The notes beneath the pieces were generated by a model, which made no database searches, was not told the origin of the DNA, and was given only the letters and a program-made list of their open reading frames with translations. DNA of 64,000 nucleotides, taken from contig NW_026622875.1 of the NCBI RefSeq assembly GCF_023065955.2, positions 8,100,501 through 8,164,500 of the forward strand, read 5' to 3'. Shown here piece by piece: positions 10,868 to 21,627 of the stretch. Position 1 is the first letter of the stretch; each line of letters opens with the position of its first letter. The DNA is from Ursus arctos (taxonomy: Eukaryota; Chordata; Mammalia; Carnivora; Ursidae). A program made the position numbers and the translations under genes.

Positions 10868-11566
10868 AAAATCTGCTGATAGCCTTATAGAGTTTTCCTT
10901 GTTTGTAGTGTTTTCTTTCCTCTTGTTGCTTTTAAAATTCTCTTTATCACTACTTTTTTCCATTTAAATTACTATGTGTCTTTGTGTGGAACTCCTTGGG
11001 TTGATTTTGTTGGGAGTTCTCTGTGCCTACTTGTTCTGGATTTCTGTTTCCTTCCCCAGATTGGGAAATTTTTGGCTATTATTTCTTCAAATAAAATTTC
11101 TGCCCCGTTTTCTTTCTCTTCTCCTTCTGGTATCCCTATAATGTAAATGTTACTATGCTTGATGGTGTTCCAGAGTTCTCTAAGTCTTTTTTCATTTATT
11201 ATTCTTATTCTTATTATTTCTCCCCTCTCTTCTTCAGCTTGATTTCTTTCTATTACTCTGTCCTCCAGGTTGCTGATCTGTTCTTCTGCTTCTTCTAGTC
11301 TACTATTTATCCTCTCTAGTGTATTTTTACTTTCAGTTATTGAGTTCTTCATCTCTGATTGGCTCTTTCTTATGTTTTCCTATCTCTTTGTTAAGAATTT
11401 CACTGAAGTCCTCTACTGTTTTCTTTCTTTATGATCATTACTTCAAATTCTCTATCAGGCATATTACTCATCTCTGTTTCATTTAGCTCTCTTGCTGTCA
11501 CTTTGTCCCGTTCTTCATTGGGAACATATTTACCTGTCTCCTCATTTTGTCTAACTCTGTGCTCTT

Positions 11567-11755
11567 TTTTATTTTATTTTATTTTTTAAGATTTCTTTAT
11601 GAAAGAGAAAGGGAATGGGCAGAGGGTGAGAATCTTTCAAGCAGACTTCCAGCTGAGCATGGAGCCCAACGTGGGGCTTGATCCCATGACCCATGAGATA
11701 ATGGCCTAAGCCAAAATCAAGAGTTGGATGAACTGACTGAGCCACCCAGGTGCCC
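11567..11755 (-). mobile_element. Carnivore tRNA-Lys SINE nested in L1 5' region
   Basis: Poly-T leads to TTAAGATTTCTTTATGAAAG, and the element ends GAGCCACCCAGGTGCCCC, which is the reverse complement of the SINE head. Flanking CTCTTT sequences suggest a short target duplication. The body is more diverged than the younger SINEs here. Confidence 0.9.
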
Positions 11756-13010
11756 CTCTTTCTATGTGTTAGGATAGTCAGCTTCATTTCCTGCTCTTGA
11801 AAGTAGTGGCCTTATAAAGAAGAAGTCCTATAGTGCCCTGCAGTACAATGTCCCCTGTTCACCAGAATCTGTTACTTCAGGAGTGTCTCCTATGTGTGTT
11901 GTTTGTGCCCCACTATTTCGGCTGAGTCACTTTTGCTTTCAGCCCTGTCTCTTTGCCTGTTGTTGGCAGGTTTTGGACCCTGTGTTGTTATTGGGTCAGT
12001 TTGGGTCTGCCTTGGTCTTGAGTTCAGTCAGACCAGGAATTTGCCGGTAGAACTAATCAGCAGTGTGCCTTCCCTGTGTTGTCCCCTGAGAAGGCATAAT
12101 GGTGACTAAGTTCTGCATTCAGACCAGATGTCTGCCCCCAGCCCACTGGGAATAGGTCTGCAGGAGAATATGGGGACGGAACTTGTGGTATTAGCATGTT
12201 TCATGCAGGAGTGTTGTGGGAGTAGACCTTGCGTTACTTTAGAAAACTGCAGTAGGACTAGAGGGGGCATGTCTACAGGAGAACATAGGGGTGGGGCATG
12301 CTGTTAGCAAATTAGGGGGAGAGTGTTTGTGCTGTGCTGGTTCCCACAGATGTCCATGTGTCTAGGCTGGGGGGCAGAGGAGGGAAATGGTGCTTATCAG
12401 CTCTTTTGTTCTTGGAGAAGTCTCCTAAAGATGTCTGCCCCTCCCAGCACATGCTCTGAGATTAGTAAGTAAATCTTCTCTCCTACCCCAAACGTTTTCC
12501 AAACTGCTACTTCTAGGCTGTAGCTCTGCAGAGCTGTTTGTTGTGTAGTCTCTTTAATGGCAGGGATTCAGTTTCCTCTTGCCCTCTGGCTCTTCCAGAG
12601 TGGAGCGCTGATTTTTAAAGTTCCAGGCGTTAAGTCCCAATTGTAAGAACTCACAAAATTAGTCCTCTGTGGTTTCCAAAGCCAAATGTTATGGGGTATT
12701 CATCTTACTTGTGTGGGTTTCCCATGCCTGGGGTGCTTGGTGTGAGGGTCTGTTTCCTCTCTTCATGCCCATGGTGTCCTCCCTTCGTGGACAGTCCCAT
12801 GGGTCCATTTAGCTTCCACCATGTTTCTACCCTTCTTACCCTCTTCAGTGTGGCCTTGTCTTTACATTTAGATATGGAGAGTCTATTCTGCCAATCTTCA
12901 GGTCATTTTTCTGGGTTATTTACATTGATGTGGGTATTACCTAGTTGTATCCTTGGTACAAGGTGAGTTTAGGATTTTTCTATTCCACCATCTTCCCCAG
13001 AAGTCCCTTG

Positions 13011-14590
13011 GATCTTTTAAAATTAACCTCGATACCCATCATGGTTTGTAAAATAGCATCCAGTGATAGTACTATCTTTGTTTCATTTGTAATAGGAGTA
13101 AAAGTTCAGCTTTTAGAATCATCAGGCTGGAAGATGTCAAAACCTCTCATCTGTTTGTGGGCAGCCAGTATCACATGTATCAAAAAGGGAAACATGTTCA
13201 TAATTAGCCTTTATTCCCATGTAGTGATTCTTGAAATTTACTCATGTGTATTTCAGTGAAGCATGGTATAGATAATAAGTTTTGCATTATGTATGCAAAA
13301 CTATAGGAAGCCTATAAAAATTATATAAATACGTATTTAAGTTTTCTCAGCAATAGCTTATTAGACAATAAACAATATCCTGGTTACTTAAGCGATGATC
13401 TACTTGCTTTCCCAGTGGCACCATTTGCATCTGTCCCTGGGCTGGACTAATGGGAATTTAAAAAACTGAGGGCCCCAAAAACTATGAACCCTCCCTCAAA
13501 GCCAGTACCCTTCTCTGGGCCAGCCAGGAAAGCTGCCAACCAACCTTTCCCAGTGCCCACCCCACACATGGCCCCAGAATGGGTAGAATGTAATTGAAAA
13601 AAAACTGTCACCAGCACTTTCATGTTGGTTTTCCCTAAAAAGCAGTGCCATTAGGAAAACTGAAATTGTATTTTCTCACTCTCACCTATGTACTATGCCA
13701 GGTTTACCTTGGCCCTTATGGGAAAATAGTCATATGTTTGAAGAAGCCAGGATTCTTTTGTATGCTGGAGGCCCTTTTCATCAACCTCTAGGAAAAAAAT
13801 GATAAAAAGGGCCAGGTAAATACACACAGACAAGCTAACAGAATCATTAGGCCATCTTGATGAATGGATTTCTAGGGATTATTAACCCTTATATTTATAA
13901 AGAAAGAATTAATAATCCCAGATGATATTGATAGTGATTGTTTAATAAAAATTAAAGTAGTTCTAGGCCGGCTCAGGCAGGTAAAGGGAAGATAAATACA
14001 CACTACTTTTCTGTATCATTCAGCACCTTAGTGAGCATCAAGTGAACTATTTCTGCAGCTTATCTGTAGGCGCTTACTCTACCTAAGGCACTATGTGAGT
14101 CTTTAGAGGGGTTCCAAAGTTATTCTACATATAACCCCTGCCTTAAAGGAGGTAATTTTAATGACTCGCAGAGTGCTTTATAAATTCTGCTGTAAAAAAA
14201 GATAGTTAGAGCTATTTATATCATTCATGGAAAATCTCTTTCCTCCAACATATTAAAATTCAGAAAGATTTTTCTTTTTTCATAATATAAAAGAGTCACA
14301 CTGATTGCCGTAAAATTAACAAAACCATGAGTTTACACAGTCCATTTGAAATGTTCTTATTCTATCCATTTCAGCACAAACAAATCACTCTTAACAATTT
14401 TCCAAAAAATGTCTGGCATGAATTTCATGTGAAAGCCATGCTTTTGTAGAACTGGATAAGAATATGGTAGGTAACCATAAAAACTGCTTTTTAGTCTCTG
14501 AATTCTTCAAAAACTCCTTCTACTGTAAAGTCGGCACGCACACCAGTATTTATAAACTTCTGGCAGAAGAAGCTGTAGAAACAATTTCAA
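13011..14590. other. Unassigned sequence
   Basis: Between the end of the long L1 and the next L1 tail I see no gene, splice-flanked frame or confident repeat. The ORFs at 12945-13259 and 14464-14754 lie partly or wholly in L1-derived sequence or have no domain signature. Confidence 0.45.
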
Positions 14591-14594
14591 GGAT

Positions 14595-14668
14595 CTATGT
14601 CCATTGTTCACCTGAAACTACTGTAATATTTTGTGTCAACTATACTCAAATAAAAATATTTTTAAAAA
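14595..14668 (+). mobile_element. L1-like 3' terminus next to the OR pseudogene
   Basis: TTCACCTGAAACTACTGTAA, then TGTGTCAACTATACTCAAAT and an A/T-rich tail match the 3' terminus of older mammalian L1s on the + strand. It directly abuts the truncated end of the olfactory receptor sequence. Confidence 0.6.
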
Positions 14669-15225
14669 GAGAAGGAAATTTAGCACACAGATCAATCCAC
14701 TATTGGCTGCAACAAAGAGCCCTAGAGTGTGGGTATCAGTGCAGGCAAGATTGAGCAAAAGATTCAGATCATACTTAGAGTGATCTGTGATGTTAGGGCT
14801 AATTGGAAGCTGAAGACGATCTGTGTGGCTGCATGAAGAAAGTCTCCCTCCCACACCACTCCCACTAGCAGGCCACACATCTGCCAGTTCATGATGGTTG
14901 TATAATGCAAGGGCTTGCAAATGGCCACATAACAGTCGTAGGCCATCACATTAAGTAGGATGACCTCAGCAGCTCCAAAGAAATGTTCTCCAAAGATTTA
15001 GGTCATACACCCGTTGAATAGGATGGTCTTTCATAGAGTAAATCTACAATCAGTTTAAGGGTATTTATGGAGGAATAGCAGGCATTAATAAAGAAGAGAT
15101 AGGCCAGAAAAATGGTAAATGGGAAACCCCAGTTATGGGCTGGCAGTGATGGTGACTACAATGAGCACGTTTCCTACCACAGAAATGATGTAGATGACAG
15201 AAACTAGAACAAATACAGTTTTCTT
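14655..15225 (-). pseudogene. Olfactory receptor pseudogene fragment, OR4-like
   Basis: Read on the minus strand, the sequence shows the parts of a class II olfactory receptor, an odorant-binding seven-helix GPCR of olfactory cilia. Near 15130-15220 a TM1-like stretch has the motif GNVLIVVTITASP. At 14890-14950 is the hallmark MAYDCYVAICKPLHYTTIMN (MAYDRYVAI with the usual Arg replaced by Cys). CGLLVGV follows in TM4, and LACTDTHTLGLFVAANSGLI in the TM5 region. An in-frame stop follows the ASP of TM1, and at least two frame changes separate the pieces. The N-terminus before TM1 is missing at an A-run and SINE, and TM6-TM7 are missing at the L1 tail. The wording best fits family OR4 (OR4C/4A-like), but this comes from memory of the family. 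It cannot make a receptor. Confidence 0.9.
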
Positions 15226-15240
15226 TAAAAAAAAAAAAAT

Positions 15241-15350
15241 GGGGGTACCTGGCTCAGTGGGTGGAGCATGTGATTCTTGATCTTGGGGTTGTGAGTTCAA
15301 GTCCCATGTTGGGTGTAGAGATTACTTAAACATAAAATCTTAAAAAAAAA
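15241..15350 (+). mobile_element. Short carnivore tRNA-Lys SINE
   Basis: GGGGGTACCTGGCTCAGTGG, then the B-box-like GTTGTGAGTTCAAGTCCC and a tail ATAAAATCTTAAAAAAAAA. The CT-rich middle of the other copies is absent, so this is the short subfamily type. It lies between the OR pseudogene and exon 15521-15730. Confidence 0.88.
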
Positions 15351-15520
15351 CCAAAAACCTATGTTCATTGTAGTTATTCAGTAAACATTTGCTAAATGAC
15401 TAATAAAAAATTTATGAGATAAATTTTTCTGTTTTGAATAAGAAGCAGTTAAACAGAGAGTAACGCTGTCCTGAGGGTATATGTGACCACCATCTAATGC
15501 AATTATTTTTATCCCTTTAG

Positions 15521-15730
15521 GAAAAAAACTAGCACTGAGGTTGAATTCACTGAGAAGCTGGAAGAAATCAAGCTCACTTTGGCTGAAAAAGAAGACCATG
15601 AAAAGCTGCAAGTTAAAATACAGGCTTTTGAAGACAAAATAAATGCTGGGAACAGTACTCCTAACTCCATCAGAAGATATAGTTTGGGCCAATTTTCTAA
15701 GGAAGAAAGAAAAGACATTAGATTTAACAG
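15521..15730 (+). CDS. Internal coding exon A of an unrecognised gene
   Basis: The exon is bounded by ATCCCTTTAG before it and GTATAAAT after it. It is 210 bp and open in one frame. It starts with the last base of a codon and ends with the first two bases of the next (AG), so its length is a multiple of three. The peptide begins KKTSTEVEFTEKLEEI and is rich in Glu and Lys in a pattern expected of an amphipathic, coiled-coil-forming helix (about residues 5-40). It is followed by a polar linker with INAGNSTPNSIRRYSLGQF. RRYS fits a basophilic kinase (PKA-like) consensus. It joins in phase to exon B, across an intron of 1011 bp. I do not recognise the gene. The helix suggests a protein interaction role, which is inference only. 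Confidence 0.8.
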
Positions 15731-15809
15731 GTATAAATTTTGCTTGGCTGGTTTTTAAAGTATGCACTTCATGTTTGCTGTTAATTTTGTTATCACACTG
15801 TTATGGGGT

Positions 15810-15998
15810 GGGTTTTTTTTTTAATTTTTTTTATTACGTTATGTTAGTCACCATACAGTACATCCCTGGTTTCTGATGTAAAGTTCGATGATTCATTAGT
15901 TGTGTATAACACCCAGTGCACCATGTAATACGTGCCCTCCTTACTACCCATCACCAGCCTATCCCACCACCCCCCTCCCCTCTGAAGCCCTCAGTTTT
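15810..15998 (-). mobile_element. L1 3' end fragment in intron
   Basis: Poly-T, then TTAGTCACCATACAGTACAT, GATGATTCATTAGTTGTGTA and a C-rich block ending CTGAAGCCCTCAGTTT. This is the same 3' UTR as at 40410, and it is strongly 5' truncated. Confidence 0.9.
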
Positions 15999-16161
15999 TA
16001 AATATCTTTCACCTGTAGCACCCAAAGTCCCATCTTTTCATGAATGAAATGGCATTCACCATGCTTCCATTATCCGAAGAACCTTGCTGTATTAAAAGGA
16101 GAATACAAATGGAAAACAAACCGATGGCTGATTTTTTAAAAATACTTTAAATATAGATGTG

Positions 16162-16381
16162 TTATATATATTTTTAAAGATATTTTTAAAGATTTTATTT
16201 GTGTATTTATTTGAGAGAGAAAGAGAGAGAGCACAGGTAGGCAGAGCAGCAGGCAGAGGGAGAGGGAGAAGCAAGCTCCCCTCAGAGCAGGGAGCCTGAT
16301 GTGGGGCTCCATCCCAGCACCCTGGGATCATGACCTGAGCCAAAGGCAGACGCTTAACCTACTGAGCCACCCAGGAGTCCC
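16162..16381 (-). mobile_element. Carnivore tRNA-Lys SINE in intron
   Basis: The reversed tail (TTAAAGATTTTATTTGTGTA) leads through an AGAGAGA tract to CTGAGCCACCCAGGAGTCCC. A 10-bp duplication, TATAGATGTG, lies at 16152-16161 and 16382-16391. Confidence 0.93.
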
Positions 16382-16741
16382 TATAGATGTGCTGTATTGA
16401 GAATGACTGTGAAAAGCCTCTCTCATTTTCTGATGAAAAAGCAGAAACAAAAGTAGAAGAAAAAGAATATAAGTATATAAGTCTACTATTTTCCAGTTAG
16501 TTTTGCCATGAAATTGATTTTTAAATCTCTGTGTTTCGAAGTGGCCTGGATCTTCAAAGATTTGCTTATTACATAACTTGTTGCTGGTTTATGTTTTTAT
16601 CAAATCTGTTAATAGCAGCAATTTTCGGTTTCACACTCTAGAGGAAGTCCTTTTTCCCCACTGTTATTATTCTTTCTTTTCCTTCTCAGTGGATGCTAGC
16701 TCACCTTCTTTACCTGTCTCGGCTTTTTGTTGGTATTGCAG

Positions 16742-17139
16742 GTCAAAGAGTTTGGCTTTGCACGCAGTGCTAACAAAGAGCATGAGCTCCGATGGTGGGG
16801 AAGTCGCCGAGAGTGAAGACACGCCAGCCAGTGTCTTTCTTTCAGAAACGGACCCACTTAGCCAAGGAAATGACAAGTTGCCCTTTAAGGCAAACTCTGC
16901 CAGATCACAGCTGGGAAATTCTTCAGTTTCACACCCAAATATTATACATACAGAATCAGAGAATTTGCCAGAAACAGTTAAAGAAAACTTCCAGGAAGAA
17001 ACTCCAGAAACAACGGCAAGTCCTATAGAATACCAAGATAAGCTCTACTTGCACTTAAAGGAAAATTTCAGCAAAGTAAAAGCGTACGCTACGGAAATCG
17101 GAAAGAAGATTCCAGTCCCCGATCAGTGTACCATTGAAG
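16742..17139 (+). CDS. Internal coding exon B of an unrecognised gene
   Basis: The exon follows TGGTATTGCAG and ends at GAAG before a strong donor GTATGT. Of its 398 bp, one base completes the Arg codon opened by exon A, 132 codons follow, and one base carries over. The start reads SKSLALHAVLTKSMSSDGGE. Residues about 20-95 are acidic and rich in Ser, Thr, Pro and Asn, as in disordered linkers (ESEDTPASVFLSETDPL; NLPETVKENFQEETPETT). The last 35 or so residues look folded or helical (YQDKLYLHLKENFSKVKAYA and then KKIPVPDQCTIE). The frame would also be open upstream of the acceptor for a while, but that part is intronic in character (T-rich). I cannot name the family. Exons before A and after B were not found in the window. 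Confidence 0.82.
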
Positions 17140-17559
17140 GTATGTGCTCTGAACAACCTAAATTTGAGAAATTTCAGACATTGTTGGGGGGGAAAGGGCT
17201 TGAATAAAAATGACCATACCCTAGATTTTTTTTTTTTTTTTTTTTTTGCAAAATAGATCGTTTGAAAACACCCTCACAGTATTTTAATTGCTCTTTTCCT
17301 CCCTAATAAGGTCAATCATCTTTTTGATTTCCATTTGAATCTACTTAGGTGCACTTAAGTTCACCGACTGATTTTTTCCAAACTTCAAGATATATTGTTC
17401 TTGGTTCTCTGTCCCCATTGTTTAGGAAAATCCTGGAAGGTGTCTGTGTTCCCTAAAGCAGGATCTGGGGTAGGGGTTCAGTGAGAGACATCTTTCCAAC
17501 TACATAAACATGCAAGGAAGCCATGCACAGCATTGAACTCCAAGAGATTTTTCTCCCAA

Positions 17560-17720
17560 TCATTCAACAGCATGTATGAAGCAACTACTGTGTGCTGGGC
17601 ACTGTGTTAAAAATTCAGCTTTGTGGAGATTCAGCTATGACCCAAACAGACACAATCCCTGGCCTCTTGGAGACTAGAGAAAGAAAAGAGTGAAACCATA
17701 GGCAGGAGGTGATCTATGTC
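17560..17720 (-). mobile_element. L2 3' end fragment
   Basis: CAATCATTCAACAGCATGTA, then CTACTGTGTGCTGGGCACTG and AGACACAATCCCTGGCCTCT are the reverse complement of the L2 3' end pattern. Confidence 0.7.
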
Positions 17721-20700
17721 AGGAACCAGTGAAAGCGTGAGCTAGTCAGAAAACAGAGAACAAAGGAAAAGATGTCAGGAACCAGGACTTCCCTCCGGTG
17801 CACAATTTAAAGGGGCTCCAAAAAACCTTAGTAAAATTCTAAGTAAAGACAGGACCCGTATGTCTTGCCAAGCCATACTGGAGCAGAGGCAGAAGGAGCC
17901 AAGAGGTAATATTGATCATGTTTCCATTTATAATTTTGATCTTTGGTTCATCATGAACTTTTTGTGTTAATTTTGATTTTTTAAAAATATTATTTATTTC
18001 GACTACTAAATTTTCTCGTGCTTCTTAAATTTTGTGCCCTGTTCCTGGAAAAGATGATAGGTTTGAGGCACAGATATTAAATGGAAGAGTGCCCGGGGCA
18101 AGCTCATCCTTCTAGTAGTGGGTTGAACAGATTTGGATGTTTCGAAGGCACTGTCGACTAATTAGCTTTTCTTGCAGTCTTTCTCAGTGAGCAACCATGT
18201 TATTCCCTTGAGATTAAGATGAAGGTCCTAGCCCTCGTGTTGGCCCTGACAACTTTTCACAGGCTACACCCACATAGAAAAAGCTAGACAGCGCATCTTC
18301 CAGAAAGTAACACAGCGGAAGGATAGTGAACCCAGTTCACATTCACCCATGCACTGACTGTCATCCCCCTTAGTGGATGGTGCTAGGAGGTCCATTTTCC
18401 ATACTCCACTTACTACCCTTTCTCCCACTCCAAATCAGAGGAAAGAATGTATTCTCATGCTAGCAAAGGGAAAGGGGAATTCAAGCATTTGGCAATGACA
18501 AACATTGTCTGCATGTCTGTAGAATCTGACATTTTCAGAGGTGTTTACATTAATTTATTGATTAGGATTCTTAACACTCTTTTTTAATGGTGACAATAAA
18601 AGTGATATTGTTCATATTCAATATAAGTTTTGGATAATTAAGTATAGCAAGACTTGGGAATAGCTAAAATCAATAAAACTCAACACAAACTCTTTACAAT
18701 TTCCCATTTCTCTAATCCTCTATGTATTTAATGCACAGGTTGGAGAACTTAATGTAAAAAGAGGTTAAGTGAATTTCCCAACTTAAGAGAGGAAATTTGT
18801 AGCAAATATAAAGTTAGACATATTTCCATCTGCTAGAATAGTTTTGTTCTTTAAGTTTAGCTTAAAGCATTGAAGCTGTGCTATGTAGTGATTTTTAATC
18901 TTACGAAAATGTGTGGAAGTCCTGCAGTTATCTTCAAGTATCTAGTTGTCAAGAACACATGATATTTCTTATTGCCTTGAATTATTTGGGGAGTTTGAGA
19001 GTGACTTGGGTTTTTTTCCTCCAATATATTGAATGAATCCATCATCTTGGCTAAAAACAAACAAAAATCAAAAGGTATTTTCTTTTGATGTTTCCTACCG
19101 TGAGTGGCCTAGAACTGAGTATATATTTTTATAAGTTGACATTTTGGAATTTATTCACATTTTTGTAATTTCCTGGAAGTTCCTGGAAAATTCCTTGCAC
19201 AGAGATATGTGAGGGATTGAAAATTTATATGACTCATTGTAAATACATCCACTGAGAAAGTACTTGTGCTGAGTGCAGGGGACATGTCGTTATTATTCCC
19301 TAGATTGTGGAAACCATTCAGGAGAATGCCAGCATTCATCTGGCTGACACAGTTTTGCTTGCTGTCCCGAGATCACTCAGCTCAACAATATCACATTTCT
19401 TTCCTTAAAAATTTATTGAAGAAAGATTTAAACTTAGAAACTGCGTTATATTTAATGTGTTGTTGGTGTAAAAAAAAAGGCACATTTGGCCTTTCTTGCT
19501 GAATTATGCAAAGTGATCAAGAAACAAAGGGAAGAAGCATAAAAACCACTTCCACAACAGTCAGAGTTCCAAAGACAAATAGCCAGCAGGAAACAAGAAC
19601 AACAGCAGCAAAGCGTTAAGAATAGTTTTAGACTAATGTCAGAATGTCTATACCATAGGAAAATGATAAAACAACCCTTTAAAGAAGTTCTTTTGATAAT
19701 ATTTTGAATCGTATGAAAAAAACTGATGTCTGACTCCCTTACTTTGACCTACAAAAACATCACTTTCATAGGGTTCAACCTAATACTTCAGTAATAAACT
19801 ATGTTGAAAGAACAGGAACCTCACGAGTCATAGCCCAGCAGAATTCAGTAAAAGGTGAATCAAGGTCACAAATATGATTCTGATCCTCAGTCAGCTATCT
19901 TACGATTGTGTGATATTGATCACAGAGGGGGCAGGTAATGGAGTATAAATACAGCAGCCCAAATCTATCATCATGTCTGGAAAAATTGTCAAACCCCAGG
20001 TCTTATTGAGGTTGGGTCAGCAATGTCATTTCGGGTGTGAAAGAGCCTGTTATTCCCAAGTCAGTAATTCTCTCCTGAGCCTTCTAAGCCTCTGGTGTGG
20101 GTGCAGGTTAGCCAACCGTGGGAAGTTAGGTATTCATATTCAGAGTGATGCTCTGACATCACTGCCTGATTTTATTTACGTACAAGACTGAAGGAATTTA
20201 GTTCATCAGCTAAAGGGCATTTTAAATACCCGAAACACTGGAATTTCTTTATGTGAACAAAAATAACTAGAGGTTAAAAAAAGTCTAAAAACGCATGATA
20301 TTGAAATAAATCCTTGAAAATCTGGCCCATCACTGGTGTTCTATAAAGCATGATATAAAAGCTTACAAGAGCCCATCAATGCGGCTTTGGTTCACTTTGA
20401 AGTATTCCCTGATTGGGTGAAAATACATCCCATCTGGAGAGCACATCAGCAAGCCTGACTTGGAGAAAGCTAATTTTAAAGCTAGTAATGTCGTCCTTTC
20501 TGTAATAGACTGACATGTGGTGATTTTTCAACTTGAACACGTATAAAAATATACAAACATAAAAGTTCATTATAAGTATCAAGAAGCAGGTGCTGTTTCA
20601 CAATTAACTACAAATAAAGTTTTCTTGTTGAAATTTTGTATGCAGTCAAGTCCAGCCTCATGCTGGGACGATCAAGGAGGCAAAGCCAGCACAGTCCTTA

Positions 20701-21558
20701 CCTCTGTCTTCTCGGTTGGTCTAATCTGGAGAGTGGTGATAACAGTCACTGAGTGCTTCTGGAGGAAGTGTCCTCCTTTTTCAAAATAGATTGTTTTAAT
20801 TGTTGGATTAGGATCTTTTATCCTTGAGGAGAATTGTAAGATTTTGAGACAGAGACAAATCTTCAAGCTTTCCCCCAAAATTTCAGAAGGAAAAACAGCA
20901 AATAGGAAGATATTACAAATTCCTTGGTGCCTCATTTCATTGATATGGTCCCCTGGGCTCCTGTCTGAAGAACCCTTGTTAGGGAAAACTTTTCTAGAGA
21001 ATTTTTCTTGGTGCTTTAGAATTTATCATGGATTACCTATCTGCCAGCTCCCATTTCTCCCGGGTGGGTTTTAGTCAAAAGAAGAGAGATGTAATGGTGG
21101 CCAGTTTCTCCCCTAAACCTTATCCTGCCACTCGTATCCTGGTTCCAGTCATCCTCAGTGTCCCATGAGAAACATTTAACTAATAATTAATTATGAAACA
21201 TTTAAATAAGTAAAAGGAAGACCTGCGAACCCTTTCGGAAAGATCCTTTCCAAACTCTACTGTTGAGTTAACATCAGATCACTGCCCATTTCATCCCCAG
21301 CAGAGTAGGTGCAGGCCCAGCGAGCAACCACATCACTGGTAAAGATGTTATGCATTTAAACACACAGCTTAACTGTTTGCAGAGTTCCACTGGAGGACAT
21401 CAGATAACTTTATTTCTCATTAATTATATTCTCAAAAGCTACTTCTAAAAAACAAAAGAAAAGAAGGAAAAGAAAAAGGTTGATTTTCTTTGAATATTCA
21501 AATAGAGAAGGAAAAATGCCCTAACCGCGCTATTGAAAAAAGAGCAAAAGAGTGTGCT

Positions 21559-21627
21559 GATTATCTGCATATTGGCTTATCTGATTGGCTTATCATATTG
21601 GATTATCTGCATATTGGCTTATCTGAT
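21559..21627. repeat. 42-bp-period tandem duplication rich in GATA-type motifs
   Basis: A 27-bp block starting GATTATCTGCATATTGGCTT occurs identically at 21559-21585 and 21601-21627. Four TTATCT motifs (AGATAA on the other strand) fall within 70 bp. Confidence 0.9.

Larger units (their letters stand above)
6624..13010 (-). mobile_element. Long L1 with intact 5' end but missing 3' end
   Basis: Read on the minus strand, the element runs from a 5' UTR start near 13010 (the same CTTCCCCAGAAGTCCC end as the L1 ending at 31433) through ORF1 and ORF2, and stops at about 6624 inside ORF2. ORF1 shows at 10972-11352 as ERINSRLEEAEEQISNLEDR and IYIIGIPEGEEKENGAEI. The ORF2 endonuclease shows at 9169-9432 and the reverse transcriptase around 7181-8493. 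The RT catalytic FADD is readable at 7734-7745. Stops and shifts break ORF2 into pieces, so it is dead. It carries nested insertions at 10368-10547, 10674-10867 and 11567-11755. Confidence 0.92.
15731..16741 (+). other. Intron between exons A and B
   Basis: The 1011-bp intron begins GTATAAAT and ends in a pyrimidine-rich stretch with TGGTATTGCAG. It carries an L1 3' fragment (15810-15996) and a SINE (16162-16381), both on the minus strand. A second pyrimidine-rich stretch with CTTCTCAG at about 16680-16689 could be a competing acceptor, but using it would not keep the reading frame as cleanly. Confidence 0.75.

Noticed and set aside
14464..14754. 96-codon plus-strand ORF next to the OR pseudogene
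   Set aside because: It crosses an L1-like 3' terminus and antisense OR text, with no coding signature of its own.
16578..16741. Upstream extension of exon B to an ATG at 16578 as an alternative first exon
   Set aside because: The stretch is T-rich with a clear polypyrimidine tract and AG just before 16742. Exon A joins exactly in phase at that acceptor, so it is intron.
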